Shown in pieces: positions 33,591 through 41,774 of a stretch of DNA of 64,000 nt. The notes beneath the pieces were generated by a model. That model was not told where the DNA came from. It did no database searches and saw only the letters and a program-made list of their open reading frames with translations. Every line of letters begins with the position of its first letter. The first letter of the stretch is position 1. Source of the stretch: Paraburkholderia nodosa (GTDB taxonomy: Bacteria > Pseudomonadota > Gammaproteobacteria > Burkholderiales > Burkholderiaceae); contig NZ_MCNV01000013.1 in the NCBI RefSeq assembly GCF_001718195.1, positions 124,001 to 188,000 of the forward strand, given 5' to 3'. The translations under genes were made by a program, and so were the position numbers.

Positions 33591-33788
33591 ATGTACCTGC
33601 TCGACAGCGATTTACGTGGCCCTCTCGCGGACTACACGTTCCACCATCGGCGCCAGCCTGCTGGCAGCCATCCTCCCTCGTCGGACGAATCGGATCGTGC
33701 AAAACAATCGAATTGGGCGGCGCGTGCGCTAGGTGCGATGGCGCACCGTATCTTCGGCAAGCTGCGCATGGAGGGGGCGGCACGATGA
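33591..33788 (+). CDS. Small hypothetical protein
   Basis: A 65-residue basic protein starting MYLLDSDLRGPLADYTFHH. A ggagac site lies 8 bp before ATG 33591. There is no signal peptide or membrane helix; the C-terminal part (AARALGAMAHRIFGKLRM) could form an amphipathic helix. Its stop overlaps the next start by ATGA, which argues that it is translated. I do not recognise it. It lies between a dehydrogenase gene and a SnoaL-like gene and may be unrelated to the pathway. Confidence 0.5.
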   Translation: MYLLDSDLRGPLADYTFHHRRQPAGSHPPSSDESDRAKQSNWAARALGAMAHRIFGKLRMEGAAR

Positions 33789-34099
33789 AAACGATGCCTG
33801 GCGAGCGCGCTCGAGAGGCGCGCAAGGTATGGCTCCCGCTTATCCTCTTGTCGATTTCGGCAGCGGCGATCTGGCTGCTGCAACGCGACTTGCGCATGGA
33901 AGAGTTGGGCCGTTCGGCGCTGTTCGACGTTGTGATGACGATTGCCGTGCTCGGTGCAACGGCATTCGCGGGCCTCGTTGGGTGTGCGATTGCGAGTCGC
34001 GCGCAGGAAGAGGAAACCGATTTGTCGACAGGTGAAGGGTATTGCTTCATTGGCGCGGTGATCGGCGCGGTGGTCTTTTTCGTCGCTATGACTTACTAA
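33785..34099 (+). CDS. Small membrane protein of unknown function
   Basis: A 104-residue protein with three predicted membrane helices at about residues 16-33, 46-69 and 86-103, the last preceded by a short acidic loop (EEETDLSTGEG). The start overlaps the 65-residue gene (ATGA), suggesting coupled expression. It is 11 bp before the SnoaL-like gene, so all three may share one transcript. No family is recognised and no motif points to a job. Confidence 0.6.
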   Translation: MKTMPGERAREARKVWLPLILLSISAAAIWLLQRDLRMEELGRSALFDVVMTIAVLGATAFAGLVGCAIASRAQEEETDLSTGEGYCFIGAVIGAVVFFVAMTY

Positions 34100-34110
34100 C
34101 GGTAGAAACC

Positions 34111-34653
34111 ATGAACGAAGTGCTGAGCGCACGCGTGGAAGCGCTGTTGGACAAACAGGCCATACTCGAATGCGTGCACCGCTATTGCCGCGGGGTCGAC
34201 CGCATGGACCGTGAGTTGACGCTGTCAGCGTACCATCCGGACGGGATCGATGACCACGGCGCATTCGTTGGTAATGCAAAGGAATTCGTAGATTGGGCCT
34301 TTGCGTACCATGCCGAGCATCAGCTCTCGCACCACCACATGGTTTTCAATCACAGTGTCGAGCTGCAGGGCAACGAAGCGCACGGGGAAACGTACTGGCT
34401 TTTCTTCGGCGAGAATCGCGTCAAGCCGGACACGCTTGCGGTGGGGCGCTATATCGACCGCTTCGAAAAGCGCAATGGCGTGTGGGCGATTGCCGCCCGC
34501 GTCTGTATCTCGGAGGCGATCAACGAGCTCACGCCTGCCGTAGTGCCTGCTGCCTGGCGCGCAATCTTGATGAGCAATGGCGTGAGTTCGAGAAATCGCG
34601 AAGACGTTTCTTACGAGCGGCCTCTCACGACACGTCAGCCCAGCGAGGTTTAG
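34111..34653 (+). CDS. SnoaL-like (NTF2-fold) protein
   Basis: A 180-residue protein of the SnoaL/NTF2 fold. The N-terminal family pattern DKQAILECVHRYCRGVDRMDRELTLSAYHPDG is seen at residues 10-41, and HHHMVFNHSVELQGNEAHGETYW near 75-97. Relatives act as dehydratases, isomerases or cyclases (scytalone dehydratase, bile acid 7-alpha-dehydratase) using His/Asp pairs; here H and D residues occur in both strands. ATG 34111 is the natural start. A perfect 14-bp terminator follows. A similar SnoaL-like gene lies at 49557. Dehydration or isomerisation of a pathway intermediate is plausible. Confidence 0.78.
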   Translation: MNEVLSARVEALLDKQAILECVHRYCRGVDRMDRELTLSAYHPDGIDDHGAFVGNAKEFVDWAFAYHAEHQLSHHHMVFNHSVELQGNEAHGETYWLFFGENRVKPDTLAVGRYIDRFEKRNGVWAIAARVCISEAINELTPAVVPAAWRAILMSNGVSSRNREDVSYERPLTTRQPSEV

Positions 34654-34706
34654 GGGCTTGCGTAAGCGTCGCGCGAAGCTCGTCACGAATAACCAGCATC
34701 TCATGC

Positions 34707-34741
34707 AAGCCAACGTCGGCGTGGAGCCGACGTTGGCTTTT
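34707..34741. terminator. Bidirectional terminator between the SnoaL-like gene and folE
   Basis: A 14-bp perfect stem (aagccaacgtcggc with gccgacgttggctt, 5-nt loop) is followed by ttttt on the plus strand. It separates two convergent genes. Confidence 0.85.
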
Positions 34742-35376
34742 TAGCTATGGGGCAGCGGCATGTTCGTGCTGTGGCCTACGATCGACAGAAACTCACGGCG
34801 CGTTGAGGGATCGTCGCGAAACGCACCCAGCATCCGGCTCGTCACCAGCGAAGCGCCGGGTTTATGCACGCCGCGCGTGCTCATGCACTGATGCGCGGCT
34901 TCGAGGATCACGGCAACTCCCTTGGGCTGTAACACCGTGTTCAACGCATCGGCGATTTGAACGGTCATCTTCTCCTGAATCTGCAGACGCTTGGCATACA
35001 CGTCGACGAGGCGAGCAAGCTTGGAGATGCCGACCACACGATGCTCGGGCAGGTAAGCAACGTGTGCGCGCCCGATAATGGGCACCATATGGTGCTCGCA
35101 ATAGCTTTCGAAGCGGATGTCTTTTAGCACCACCATCTCGTCGTAGCCATCCACTTCGGAGAACGTCGTAGCAAGAATCTGCATCGGATCGGATTCGTAT
35201 CCGGAGAAGAACTCGCGATACGCGCGCGCGACGCGTGCGGGTGTTTGAGTGAGACCTTCTCTTTGGGGGTCGTCGCCCGCCCATCGGATAAGCGTTCGCA
35301 CGGCTTCTTCCGCCTGATCTCGCGTCGGGCGAACCGACGCTACCTCAGTGCCAATTTCTTTGTCTCGCGTGTTCAT
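34741..35376 (-). CDS. folE: GTP cyclohydrolase I
   Basis: A 211-residue type I GTP cyclohydrolase, close to the usual 200-220 residues. Zinc ligands C93 and H96 lie in YCEHHMVP and C164 in HQCMSTRG. The active-site stretch GRAHVAYLPEHRVVGISKLARL is intact. ATG 35376 follows aggagag. The enzyme makes dihydroneopterin triphosphate, the first step to folate or tetrahydropterin. Its setting is unusual: it stands alone in a catabolic cluster and is divergent from a flavin oxidoreductase gene with a regulon site between them. It may supply a pterin cofactor to a pathway oxygenase, or be an inducible duplicate of the housekeeping gene. Confidence 0.92.
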   Translation of the reverse strand: MNTRDKEIGTEVASVRPTRDQAEEAVRTLIRWAGDDPQREGLTQTPARVARAYREFFSGYESDPMQILATTFSEVDGYDEMVVLKDIRFESYCEHHMVPIIGRAHVAYLPEHRVVGISKLARLVDVYAKRLQIQEKMTVQIADALNTVLQPKGVAVILEAAHQCMSTRGVHKPGASLVTSRMLGAFRDDPSTRREFLSIVGHSTNMPLPHS

Positions 35377-35463
35377 CAACTCTCCTGATCATTCATGCCT
35401 CGTGCAATCCGACGCGCGTGCGCGTGTGCTGCGCACCCGTATCGGCAACGTGAATAAAGTGTA

Positions 35464-35481
35464 TATAATTGCACGGTGTTC
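35464..35481. promoter_or_regulatory. Regulon site f between folE and the NMO-like gene
   Basis: TATAAT (35464-35469) is followed after one base by GCACGGTGTTC (35471-35481), an exact match to GNAYRRYRTTC. On the minus strand TATTTA followed by GAACACCGTGC has a similar layout, so both divergent genes could be controlled. Confidence 0.62.
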
Positions 35482-35560
35482 GTAAATACAAACGCGTGTA
35501 CCTCGCTCGACGTGCCGCGCGCTGCAGAAGCAGGTTGCACTTACATCACAGGATCAGTAC

Positions 35561-36538
35561 ATGAAAACGCGCATTACAGAGTTGCTTGGGATTCGATATC
35601 CCATCGTTCAAGGCGGCATGATGTGGGTGGGCCGCGCGGAACTGGCCGCTGCCGTCTCGAACGCCGGTGCGCTCGGCACCATCACCGCGCTCACGCAACC
35701 CACGCCGGAGGCGCTGAGCAACGAGATTGGCCGCGTTCGATCGATGACGGACCAGCCGTTCGCGGTGAACCTGACGATTCTGCCGACGATCAAACCGGTT
35801 CCGTACGATGAGTACGTGCAAGCGATCGTGGAGAACGGCGTGAAGGTGGTCGAGACGGCGGGGCGTAATCCCGAGCCGCACATGCCGGCGTTCAAGGCTG
35901 CGGGAATCAAGGTCATCCACAAATGCACCTCCGTGCGGCACGCGCTGAAAGCAGAGGCATTGGGGTGTGACGCCGTGAGCGTGGACGGCTTCGAATGTGC
36001 CGGCCACCCAGGCGAAGACGACGTGCCCAACCTCATTCTGTTGCCCGCGGTCGCCGCGAAGCTGCGTATTCCGATGCTGGCATCGGGCGGTATTGCCGAC
36101 GCGCGCGGCATGGTCGCCGCACTCGCGCTCGGTGCGGACGGCATCAACATGGGCACGCGATTCATGGCCACGCAGGAAGCGCCGATTCATGAGAACGTCA
36201 AGCGCAGGCTGGTCGAGAACGACGAGCGCAACACGGCGCTGATTTTCCGCACGCTGAAGAACACCTCGCGCATTTTCAGAAATTCAGTTGCGGAGAAGGT
36301 GCTGGAACTCGAATACAAGGAAGGCGCGACGTTCGCGGATCTCAAACCACTCGTGAGTGGCGAGCGCGGAAAGCGTATGTACGAAACGGGGGATACGGAA
36401 GATGGGACGTTCCCTGCCGGTCTCGCGATCGGGCTGATCGAGGATATTCCCACCTGCGCGGAACTCGTGAGCCGGATGGTTGCTGAGGCGCGCGCACTCA
36501 TTCACGGCCGGCTGGCCGCATTTGCAGAAGATAACTGA
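35561..36538 (+). CDS. Nitronate monooxygenase-family FMN oxidoreductase
   Basis: A 325-residue TIM-barrel flavoprotein of the NMO/FabK superfamily. The N-terminal RYPIVQGGMMWVGRAELAAAVSNAGALG contains the FMN-binding glycines. VDGFECAGHPGE near residue 140 holds the conserved catalytic-site His, and ASGGIADARGM and ALGADGINMGTRF close the FMN site. In CoA-dependent steroid degradation a relative (IpdC) reduces a ring CoA thioester, so a role on a CoA ester is more likely here than nitronate oxidation. It is divergent from folE with a regulon site between. A second family member lies at 46706. Confidence 0.83.
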   Translation: MKTRITELLGIRYPIVQGGMMWVGRAELAAAVSNAGALGTITALTQPTPEALSNEIGRVRSMTDQPFAVNLTILPTIKPVPYDEYVQAIVENGVKVVETAGRNPEPHMPAFKAAGIKVIHKCTSVRHALKAEALGCDAVSVDGFECAGHPGEDDVPNLILLPAVAAKLRIPMLASGGIADARGMVAALALGADGINMGTRFMATQEAPIHENVKRRLVENDERNTALIFRTLKNTSRIFRNSVAEKVLELEYKEGATFADLKPLVSGERGKRMYETGDTEDGTFPAGLAIGLIEDIPTCAELVSRMVAEARALIHGRLAAFAEDN

Positions 36539-36612
36539 GCGTGCGCTAAGGCGCCTTTCGAATCGTCTGCCCGTGCCCGGATTGAAAACGGGCGCGCGCA
36601 GGCAGTTTGCAT

Positions 36613-38259
36613 TCAGCAACGCGGGGCTTGTTCGTCTAACCGTTCGAGATGAGCAAGCAGCGAGCGGGCCGCGGCTGGCCAGAGCTTTGCCGGTACGTCG
36701 TCGTAAGCATGGCGTAGCCAGTCATCGATCGAGCCGTTCGGCAGTGTCTTCACTGCCTGCGCGATCTTTGCTTCCCGCGCCATGCGGTGCGCCTTGAGGC
36801 GCGCGATCTGCTCACGCGCTCGGTCGAGCACGTAGCCGTGTGCAGGCAGAATGAAGTCGATCTCATGTTCGGCGCAGATCGCGTCCAGCCGGTCCAGCGA
36901 CGCGAGGTACGCAGTCATGTTGCCGTCGGGCGGATCGATGATGGTCGTGCTTCCATTCAGGATGTGGTCTCCGCTGAATAGCAATCCGTCCTCGACGAGG
37001 ACGAGGCACACGTGGTTGCTCGCGTGCCCCGGTGTCGGAACGACAAGCAATCGATGTGTCTCGCCGTCACAGGCAAGCGCGAGCCATTCACCGTCGCGCA
37101 GTTCGCGGTCCGGTACGAAATGGCTGCTCGCCCTCGCAAAGGACCCGGACGGCAGGCCGAGGATCGCTGGCTTGTTCGCGCACATGGCTTGCAGTGGCCG
37201 CGCGCCGGGCGCGTGGTCCGCGTGCGAGTGCGTGCAGACGATCATGCGTATGTCGCCACCCGTTGCGGCGAGAATGCGCTGGAGGTGCGCCCGATCGTCA
37301 GGCCCCGGATCGATCACGATGAAGCCGGTTGCCGCTGTGCCGACGATATAGCTATTCGTGCCGGGTCCCGTCATCATGCCGCCGTTCGCGACGGTCAGCC
37401 GCATCACGTTTTTCAGCAGCGGGACGGCCTCGGTTGATCGCCAGTCGAGCGCGTGAAGTACCTGGCCGTCAGGGCACACGAGGCGAAGCTCCCCGTACGG
37501 CGCGTCGCCTTCCATGCAACGCACGACGTTGCCGGCTTTCAGGCCACCGCGCGGACAACTGCTCCACAGCGGTTTTTCACCGGCGCATGCCGCAAGCAAC
37601 GCTTCGACCGAGTCGAACGAACGAAGGCGTTCGAGCGTGCGCACGGTTGGGAAGATCATGGCGAAGTCGCCCGCAGCGTGGCGCGCGAGGGCGTCGGAGG
37701 GATTGACCCACACCGGTTCGAATTGCTCGGCGCCATCCGCGACAGCGGTTTGTCCGGCAGGCATGCGCGCCACGAAAAACTGCACGTCGAAGCGCCGAGG
37801 CAGGTCGCGGTCGGTGATCCAATGCGCAAGCGGATAAATGCAGTCGGCGGCGAGCGTGAGGCTTCGCTGCGCGCAATGTTCCCCGATCGCCGCGCTTCGG
37901 TCGAGCGTCGCCATATCGCTGTCGTCGACGAACGCGCCATCGCTTCGCCGCGCGAGCAACACGCCTAGCTCCTCGAATGTCTCGCGTATGGCGGCCACAG
38001 CCTGAACTGCCTGCGCTTCGTCTTGCGTGCCGCGTCGTGACGCGCACGCGGCGATGCGTGCATCGGACGGATCGATCGCGCCACCAGGGAAGACAAAGGC
38101 GCCCGGTGCGAAGCTCGCTTGCGCCGAGCGCCGCGTCATCAGCACTTCAATGGCCGGCGCACCTTTGTATTGAGCGTCGCGCAGCAACAGCATCGTTGCC
38201 GCCGGGCGCGGTGAAACGGGTTGGCGCTGCGCGTCGAGCAGCTGTTCGGGGCGTACCAC
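36613..38259 (-). CDS. NUDIX hydrolase - metallo-beta-lactamase fusion
   Basis: A 548-residue protein with two enzymatic parts. Residues 15-215 form a NUDIX domain of the CoA-diphosphatase-like group: PGGAIDPSD and the NUDIX-box core RETFEELGV (92-100). Residues 285-500 form a metallo-beta-lactamase domain with THSHADHAPG (H344, H346, D348, H349), a later PTPGHASNH and GDHI, and a C-terminal winged-helix-like tail as in LACTB2 proteins. GTG 38259 follows gagggag. It lies directly after the thiolase, 42 bp away. Hydrolysis of CoA esters or CoA turnover is a reasonable guess; RNA or other nucleotides are possible. Confidence 0.85.
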   Translation of the reverse strand: MVRPEQLLDAQRQPVSPRPAATMLLLRDAQYKGAPAIEVLMTRRSAQASFAPGAFVFPGGAIDPSDARIAACASRRGTQDEAQAVQAVAAIRETFEELGVLLARRSDGAFVDDSDMATLDRSAAIGEHCAQRSLTLAADCIYPLAHWITDRDLPRRFDVQFFVARMPAGQTAVADGAEQFEPVWVNPSDALARHAAGDFAMIFPTVRTLERLRSFDSVEALLAACAGEKPLWSSCPRGGLKAGNVVRCMEGDAPYGELRLVCPDGQVLHALDWRSTEAVPLLKNVMRLTVANGGMMTGPGTNSYIVGTAATGFIVIDPGPDDRAHLQRILAATGGDIRMIVCTHSHADHAPGARPLQAMCANKPAILGLPSGSFARASSHFVPDRELRDGEWLALACDGETHRLLVVPTPGHASNHVCLVLVEDGLLFSGDHILNGSTTIIDPPDGNMTAYLASLDRLDAICAEHEIDFILPAHGYVLDRAREQIARLKAHRMAREAKIAQAVKTLPNGSIDDWLRHAYDDVPAKLWPAAARSLLAHLERLDEQAPRC

Positions 38260-38301
38260 GTCACTCCCTCTGATTCAATGAATAGCCGCTTGCGTGTAGC
38301 G

Positions 38302-39483
38302 CTAAATGCGTTCGAAGACTGCTGCGATGCCCTGGCCGCCGCCGATGCACATCGTGACGAGCGCATAGCGGCCGCCGCAGCGGTGCAGCTCGTGAATCGC
38401 TTTCACCGCAATGACGGCGCCGGTCGCGCCGATCGGATGGCCGAGCGAGATGCCCGAGCCGTTTGGATTGACCCGGGCGCTGTCGAATTCCAGCTCCTTC
38501 GCGACGGCGCAAGCCTGCGCGGCGAATGCTTCGTTCGCTTCGATCACGTCGAGATCCGCCACGGTCAAGCCCGCGCGTTGCAATGCCTTGCGTGTTGCAG
38601 GCACCGGGCCAATGCCCATGTATTGAGGATCGACGCCTGCGTGAGCCCAGGACACGAGCCGCGCGAGTGGACGAAGGCCGCGTTGCTCGGCAGCGCGGCG
38701 CGCCATCAGCAGGACTCCCGCAGCGCCGTCGTTGAGGCCAGACGCGTTGCCGGGCGTCACGGTCCCGTCCTTCTGGAATGCGGGACGCAACTTGGCGAGA
38801 TCCGCGGCGGTCGTGCCGGGCCGTACATGCTCATCCGTATCGAACACGCTGTCGCCCTTTTTCGTGCGGAGTGCTACAGGCACGATTTGCTCGCGGAAGT
38901 GGCCATCATGTATGGCTCGTGCGGCGCGCCGGTGCGACTCGACGGCGAGCTGGTCCTGGTCGTCGCGCGAAACGCCGTACTTCTTCGCGACGTTCTCCGC
39001 CGTCACGCCCATATGGCAAGCGCTGAACGGGTCCGTCAACGCGCCGGCCATCATGTCGATCAGGCGGATGTCGCCCATGCGTGAGCCCCAACGCGCGCTA
39101 GTGGCAACGTACGCTGCGCGCGACATGCTTTCCGCGCCTGCGCCGATGGCGATTTCGGTCTCGCCGAGCGCGATGGCCTGGGCGGCGGAAATGATGGCCT
39201 GGAGGCCGGAGCCGCACAGCCTGTTGAGTGTCAGCGCCGGGGCGTCCGCACTCACGCCGCCCTCGAGCGCCGCCACGCGCGCGAGGTACATGTCGCGAGG
39301 CTCCGTATGGATCACATTGCCGAACACCACGTGGCCGACATCGTCGCCCGGCAGATTCGTGCGGTCGAGCAGCGCGCGAACGACCGTCGCGCCAAGTTGC
39401 GTAGGCGGAACGCTCGCCAGGGCACCACCAAAATCTCCAATCGCCGTGCGAACGGCAGCGGTGACGACAACCTCATCCGACAT
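38302..39483 (-). CDS. Acetyl-CoA acyltransferase (thiolase)
   Basis: A 393-residue degradative thiolase with nucleophile Cys in LNRLCGSGLQA near residue 89, HPIGATG with the catalytic His near 349, and the second Cys in MCIGGGQG near 378. Such enzymes cleave 3-oxoacyl-CoA with CoA to release acetyl-CoA or propionyl-CoA. Length and motifs are complete. The promoter with the shared operator (39539-39580) lies 60 bp upstream. It is divergent from the ligase operon and followed by the NUDIX/lactamase fusion. It should finish side-chain or opened-ring beta-oxidation. Confidence 0.92.
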   Translation of the reverse strand: MSDEVVVTAAVRTAIGDFGGALASVPPTQLGATVVRALLDRTNLPGDDVGHVVFGNVIHTEPRDMYLARVAALEGGVSADAPALTLNRLCGSGLQAIISAAQAIALGETEIAIGAGAESMSRAAYVATSARWGSRMGDIRLIDMMAGALTDPFSACHMGVTAENVAKKYGVSRDDQDQLAVESHRRAARAIHDGHFREQIVPVALRTKKGDSVFDTDEHVRPGTTAADLAKLRPAFQKDGTVTPGNASGLNDGAAGVLLMARRAAEQRGLRPLARLVSWAHAGVDPQYMGIGPVPATRKALQRAGLTVADLDVIEANEAFAAQACAVAKELEFDSARVNPNGSGISLGHPIGATGAVIAVKAIHELHRCGGRYALVTMCIGGGQGIAAVFERI

Positions 39484-39538
39484 GATGGCTCCTTGATCCG
39501 GCGCTCGGCTACGACCTGCGCATCGCGTTTAACAATAT

Positions 39539-39580
39539 GAATGACATTCATAAAGTAGCGCATTTCTTGTTTCATGTCCA
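39539..39580 (-). promoter_or_regulatory. Regulon site g: promoter of the thiolase gene
   Basis: On the minus strand TGGACA (39580-39575), a 17-bp spacer and TACTTT (39557-39552) are followed after 2 bp by GAATGTCATTC (39549-39539). The operator is the centre of a 17-bp palindrome, TATGAAT-GAC-ATTCATA. Confidence 0.72.
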
Positions 39581-39727
39581 CGTTATTGTGCAGTGCGCAA
39601 GGATGCAATCGAGCCGCGCATTTCGACGCGTATTCGCGTCAGATGCGAGTTGCGCATCTGACCTTCCTTGCGGGTGACAACCGGATAGACGTCCGTTCGA
39701 TTTCGCGTTATGCTAGTTCAACATGAT

Positions 39728-39738
39728 GATCAACGTTC
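39728..39738 (+). promoter_or_regulatory. Regulon near-match before the ligase operon
   Basis: GATCAACGTTC agrees with GNAYRRYRTTC at 10 of 11 positions and lies 100 bp before the feruloyl-CoA-synthase-like gene. The stretch 39558-39837 has no gene; a GTTCAA direct repeat (39717, 39735) overlaps this site. Confidence 0.42.
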
Positions 39739-39837
39739 AATTATTGGTTGCTATGGAGCTGCAAGAATTGCGTCTGCTGGAAGATGATGCGAACGCTCTC
39801 AGGACATGGCCTGCCAGATAACAACAGGACGATTCAG

Positions 39838-41769
39838 ATGGATGCAGGTACGGCTTCGCACGATGCCCTCATGGATGTACCGTTTCGCCCGATTCGCCTT
39901 GGCAGCATGGAAGCGATTGTCGAGCGCAGACCCGATGGCAGCGTGGTGTACGCACTGAAGGAACCGCTCGAACCGTATCCCGTCCGCTTGACGGAGCGGC
40001 TCGAACACTGGGCGAGTGTTACGCCCGAGCGCGCGCTGCTCGCGCGCCGCACGCCGGACGGCAAGTCCTGGGAGTCCCTCACCTATAAGCAGGCGTTCGA
40101 CGATGCGCGTGCGCTGGGGCAGGCGCTGCTCGATCGCGGTTTGTCCCAGTCGCGTCCGTTGATGATTCTTTCGGATCGAAGCTTCGAGCATGCGCTCTTT
40201 GCGCTTGCCGCATTGCACGTCGGCATTCCCTATATTCCGGTCACGCCCGCGTACTCGCTTTTATCGCAGGACTTTTCGAAGCTCAAGCAACTGGCGGCCG
40301 TGTGCACACCTGGGCTCGTGTTCGCGGACGACGGCGCGCAGTATGGCCGCGCATTGCGCGAGGTATTCGGTGACGTGGAGTGCGTCGTCGTCGGCCCGTT
40401 GCCGGAGGGCCGGGCCGGTTCGCGTGTCGCGGAGTGGCTGAAGACGCCGGTTACCGCCGATGTCGAAAAGGCGTTCAACGCAGTGGGCCCGGACACGGTG
40501 GGCAAGATCATGTTCACCTCGGGTACGACGGGCGCACCGAAGGGTGTGATCTACCCGCAGCGCATGTTGTGCAGCAATCGCCAGCAGGTCGCGCAGGTGT
40601 TCGCGTTTCTTCAGGACGGCCCGCCGGATCTCGTTGACTGGCTGCCGTGGCATCACACCTTCGGCGGCACACATAACTTCGGCATGGTGCTGTACGGCGG
40701 GGGCACGTACTACCTGGACCCCGGCAAGCCAACGCCGGAGGAAATTGGCCCGACTGTGCAGGCGTTGCGTGAAATCGCGCCGGTGGTCTACCTCAATACG
40801 CCCCAAGGGTTGGCCTCGCTCATTCCGCATCTTCAGGCCGACAAGGCATTGCGCGAGAAATTCTTCAGCAAGCTCGCGCTGATCTACTACGGCGGCGCAA
40901 GTCTGCCGGAGTACATCTGGGCCGAACTCGACGAACTCGCCGTACGCACGATAGGCCAGCGCGTGCTCATCATGTCGGGCATCGGTGGCACGGAAGCGGG
41001 CCCCACGCCGATGTCGGCAGCCTGGGATCCGCGGCGCGAGGCGATCGCGGGATTGCCCGTGCCCGGCGTCAAAGTGAAGGTGGCGCCGGTTGGCGCAAAG
41101 CTGGAAATCCGCTTCCTTGGCGACTGTGTCACGCCCGGGTACTGGAAAGATCCCGAGCGCACCGCCGCCTCGTTCGACGAGGAGGGCTATTTCCGCTCCG
41201 GTGACGCCGCAACGTTCATCGACCCGCAGCGTATCGAACTCGGCCTGCGCTTCGATGGCCGCATTGCGGAAAATTTTAAACTGTCCACCGGCACGTGGGT
41301 CAACGTCGCCGAGTTGCGTCTGCACGCGTTGAACATTTTCGGCCCGTATGCGCGCGACATTGTCATTGCGGGGCACGACCGCGATTACCTGACTGCGCTC
41401 GTATTCCCCGACATCGAAGCGTGCCGTGCGCTGTGCGACGACCTTCACGAACTCACGCCGAGCGTCGATCAGATCGTCAACAGCCGTGGTGTGCTGGCGT
41501 TCTTCCAGAAGGGCATCGACAAACTCGCTGCGCGGCCCGGCGGCAGTTCTGCCCGTATCACGCGCATTGTGCTCGAAAGCGAGCAGCCCACGCTCGACAG
41601 CGGTGAATTGAGCGCGAAGAGCGCGATTAGCCAGCGCAACGTGCTCGAGCGGCGTCGCGGCGTCGTAGAGGAGCTTTATCGCATGCCGCCCACGCCGCGC
41701 ACGCTGGTCGGCAATGCCGGCGCTGCCGAAGCAGATCCTGTTCAACGTATCGAAAACGCTGGAAGCTAA
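39838..41769 (+). CDS. Acyl-CoA synthetase, feruloyl-CoA synthase-like
   Basis: A 643-residue ANL-superfamily ligase of the longer feruloyl-CoA-synthase type. It shows MFTSGTTGAPKGVIYPQRM near residue 225, the WHHTFGG stretch near 270, MSGIGGTEAGP in the adenylate site, and FRSGDAA and GRIAENFKLSTGTWVN near 480. ATG 39838 has an aacagga site; upstream in-frame codons give a cysteine-rich leader without family likeness. It activates a bulky carboxylic acid with ATP and CoA. It opens the operon with two acyl-CoA dehydrogenases, two crotonases, an SDR and an NMO-like gene. Substrates of the family extend beyond ferulate. Confidence 0.87.
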   Translation: MDAGTASHDALMDVPFRPIRLGSMEAIVERRPDGSVVYALKEPLEPYPVRLTERLEHWASVTPERALLARRTPDGKSWESLTYKQAFDDARALGQALLDRGLSQSRPLMILSDRSFEHALFALAALHVGIPYIPVTPAYSLLSQDFSKLKQLAAVCTPGLVFADDGAQYGRALREVFGDVECVVVGPLPEGRAGSRVAEWLKTPVTADVEKAFNAVGPDTVGKIMFTSGTTGAPKGVIYPQRMLCSNRQQVAQVFAFLQDGPPDLVDWLPWHHTFGGTHNFGMVLYGGGTYYLDPGKPTPEEIGPTVQALREIAPVVYLNTPQGLASLIPHLQADKALREKFFSKLALIYYGGASLPEYIWAELDELAVRTIGQRVLIMSGIGGTEAGPTPMSAAWDPRREAIAGLPVPGVKVKVAPVGAKLEIRFLGDCVTPGYWKDPERTAASFDEEGYFRSGDAATFIDPQRIELGLRFDGRIAENFKLSTGTWVNVAELRLHALNIFGPYARDIVIAGHDRDYLTALVFPDIEACRALCDDLHELTPSVDQIVNSRGVLAFFQKGIDKLAARPGGSSARITRIVLESEQPTLDSGELSAKSAISQRNVLERRRGVVEELYRMPPTPRTLVGNAGAAEADPVQRIENAGS

Positions 41770-41774
41770 AGAAT

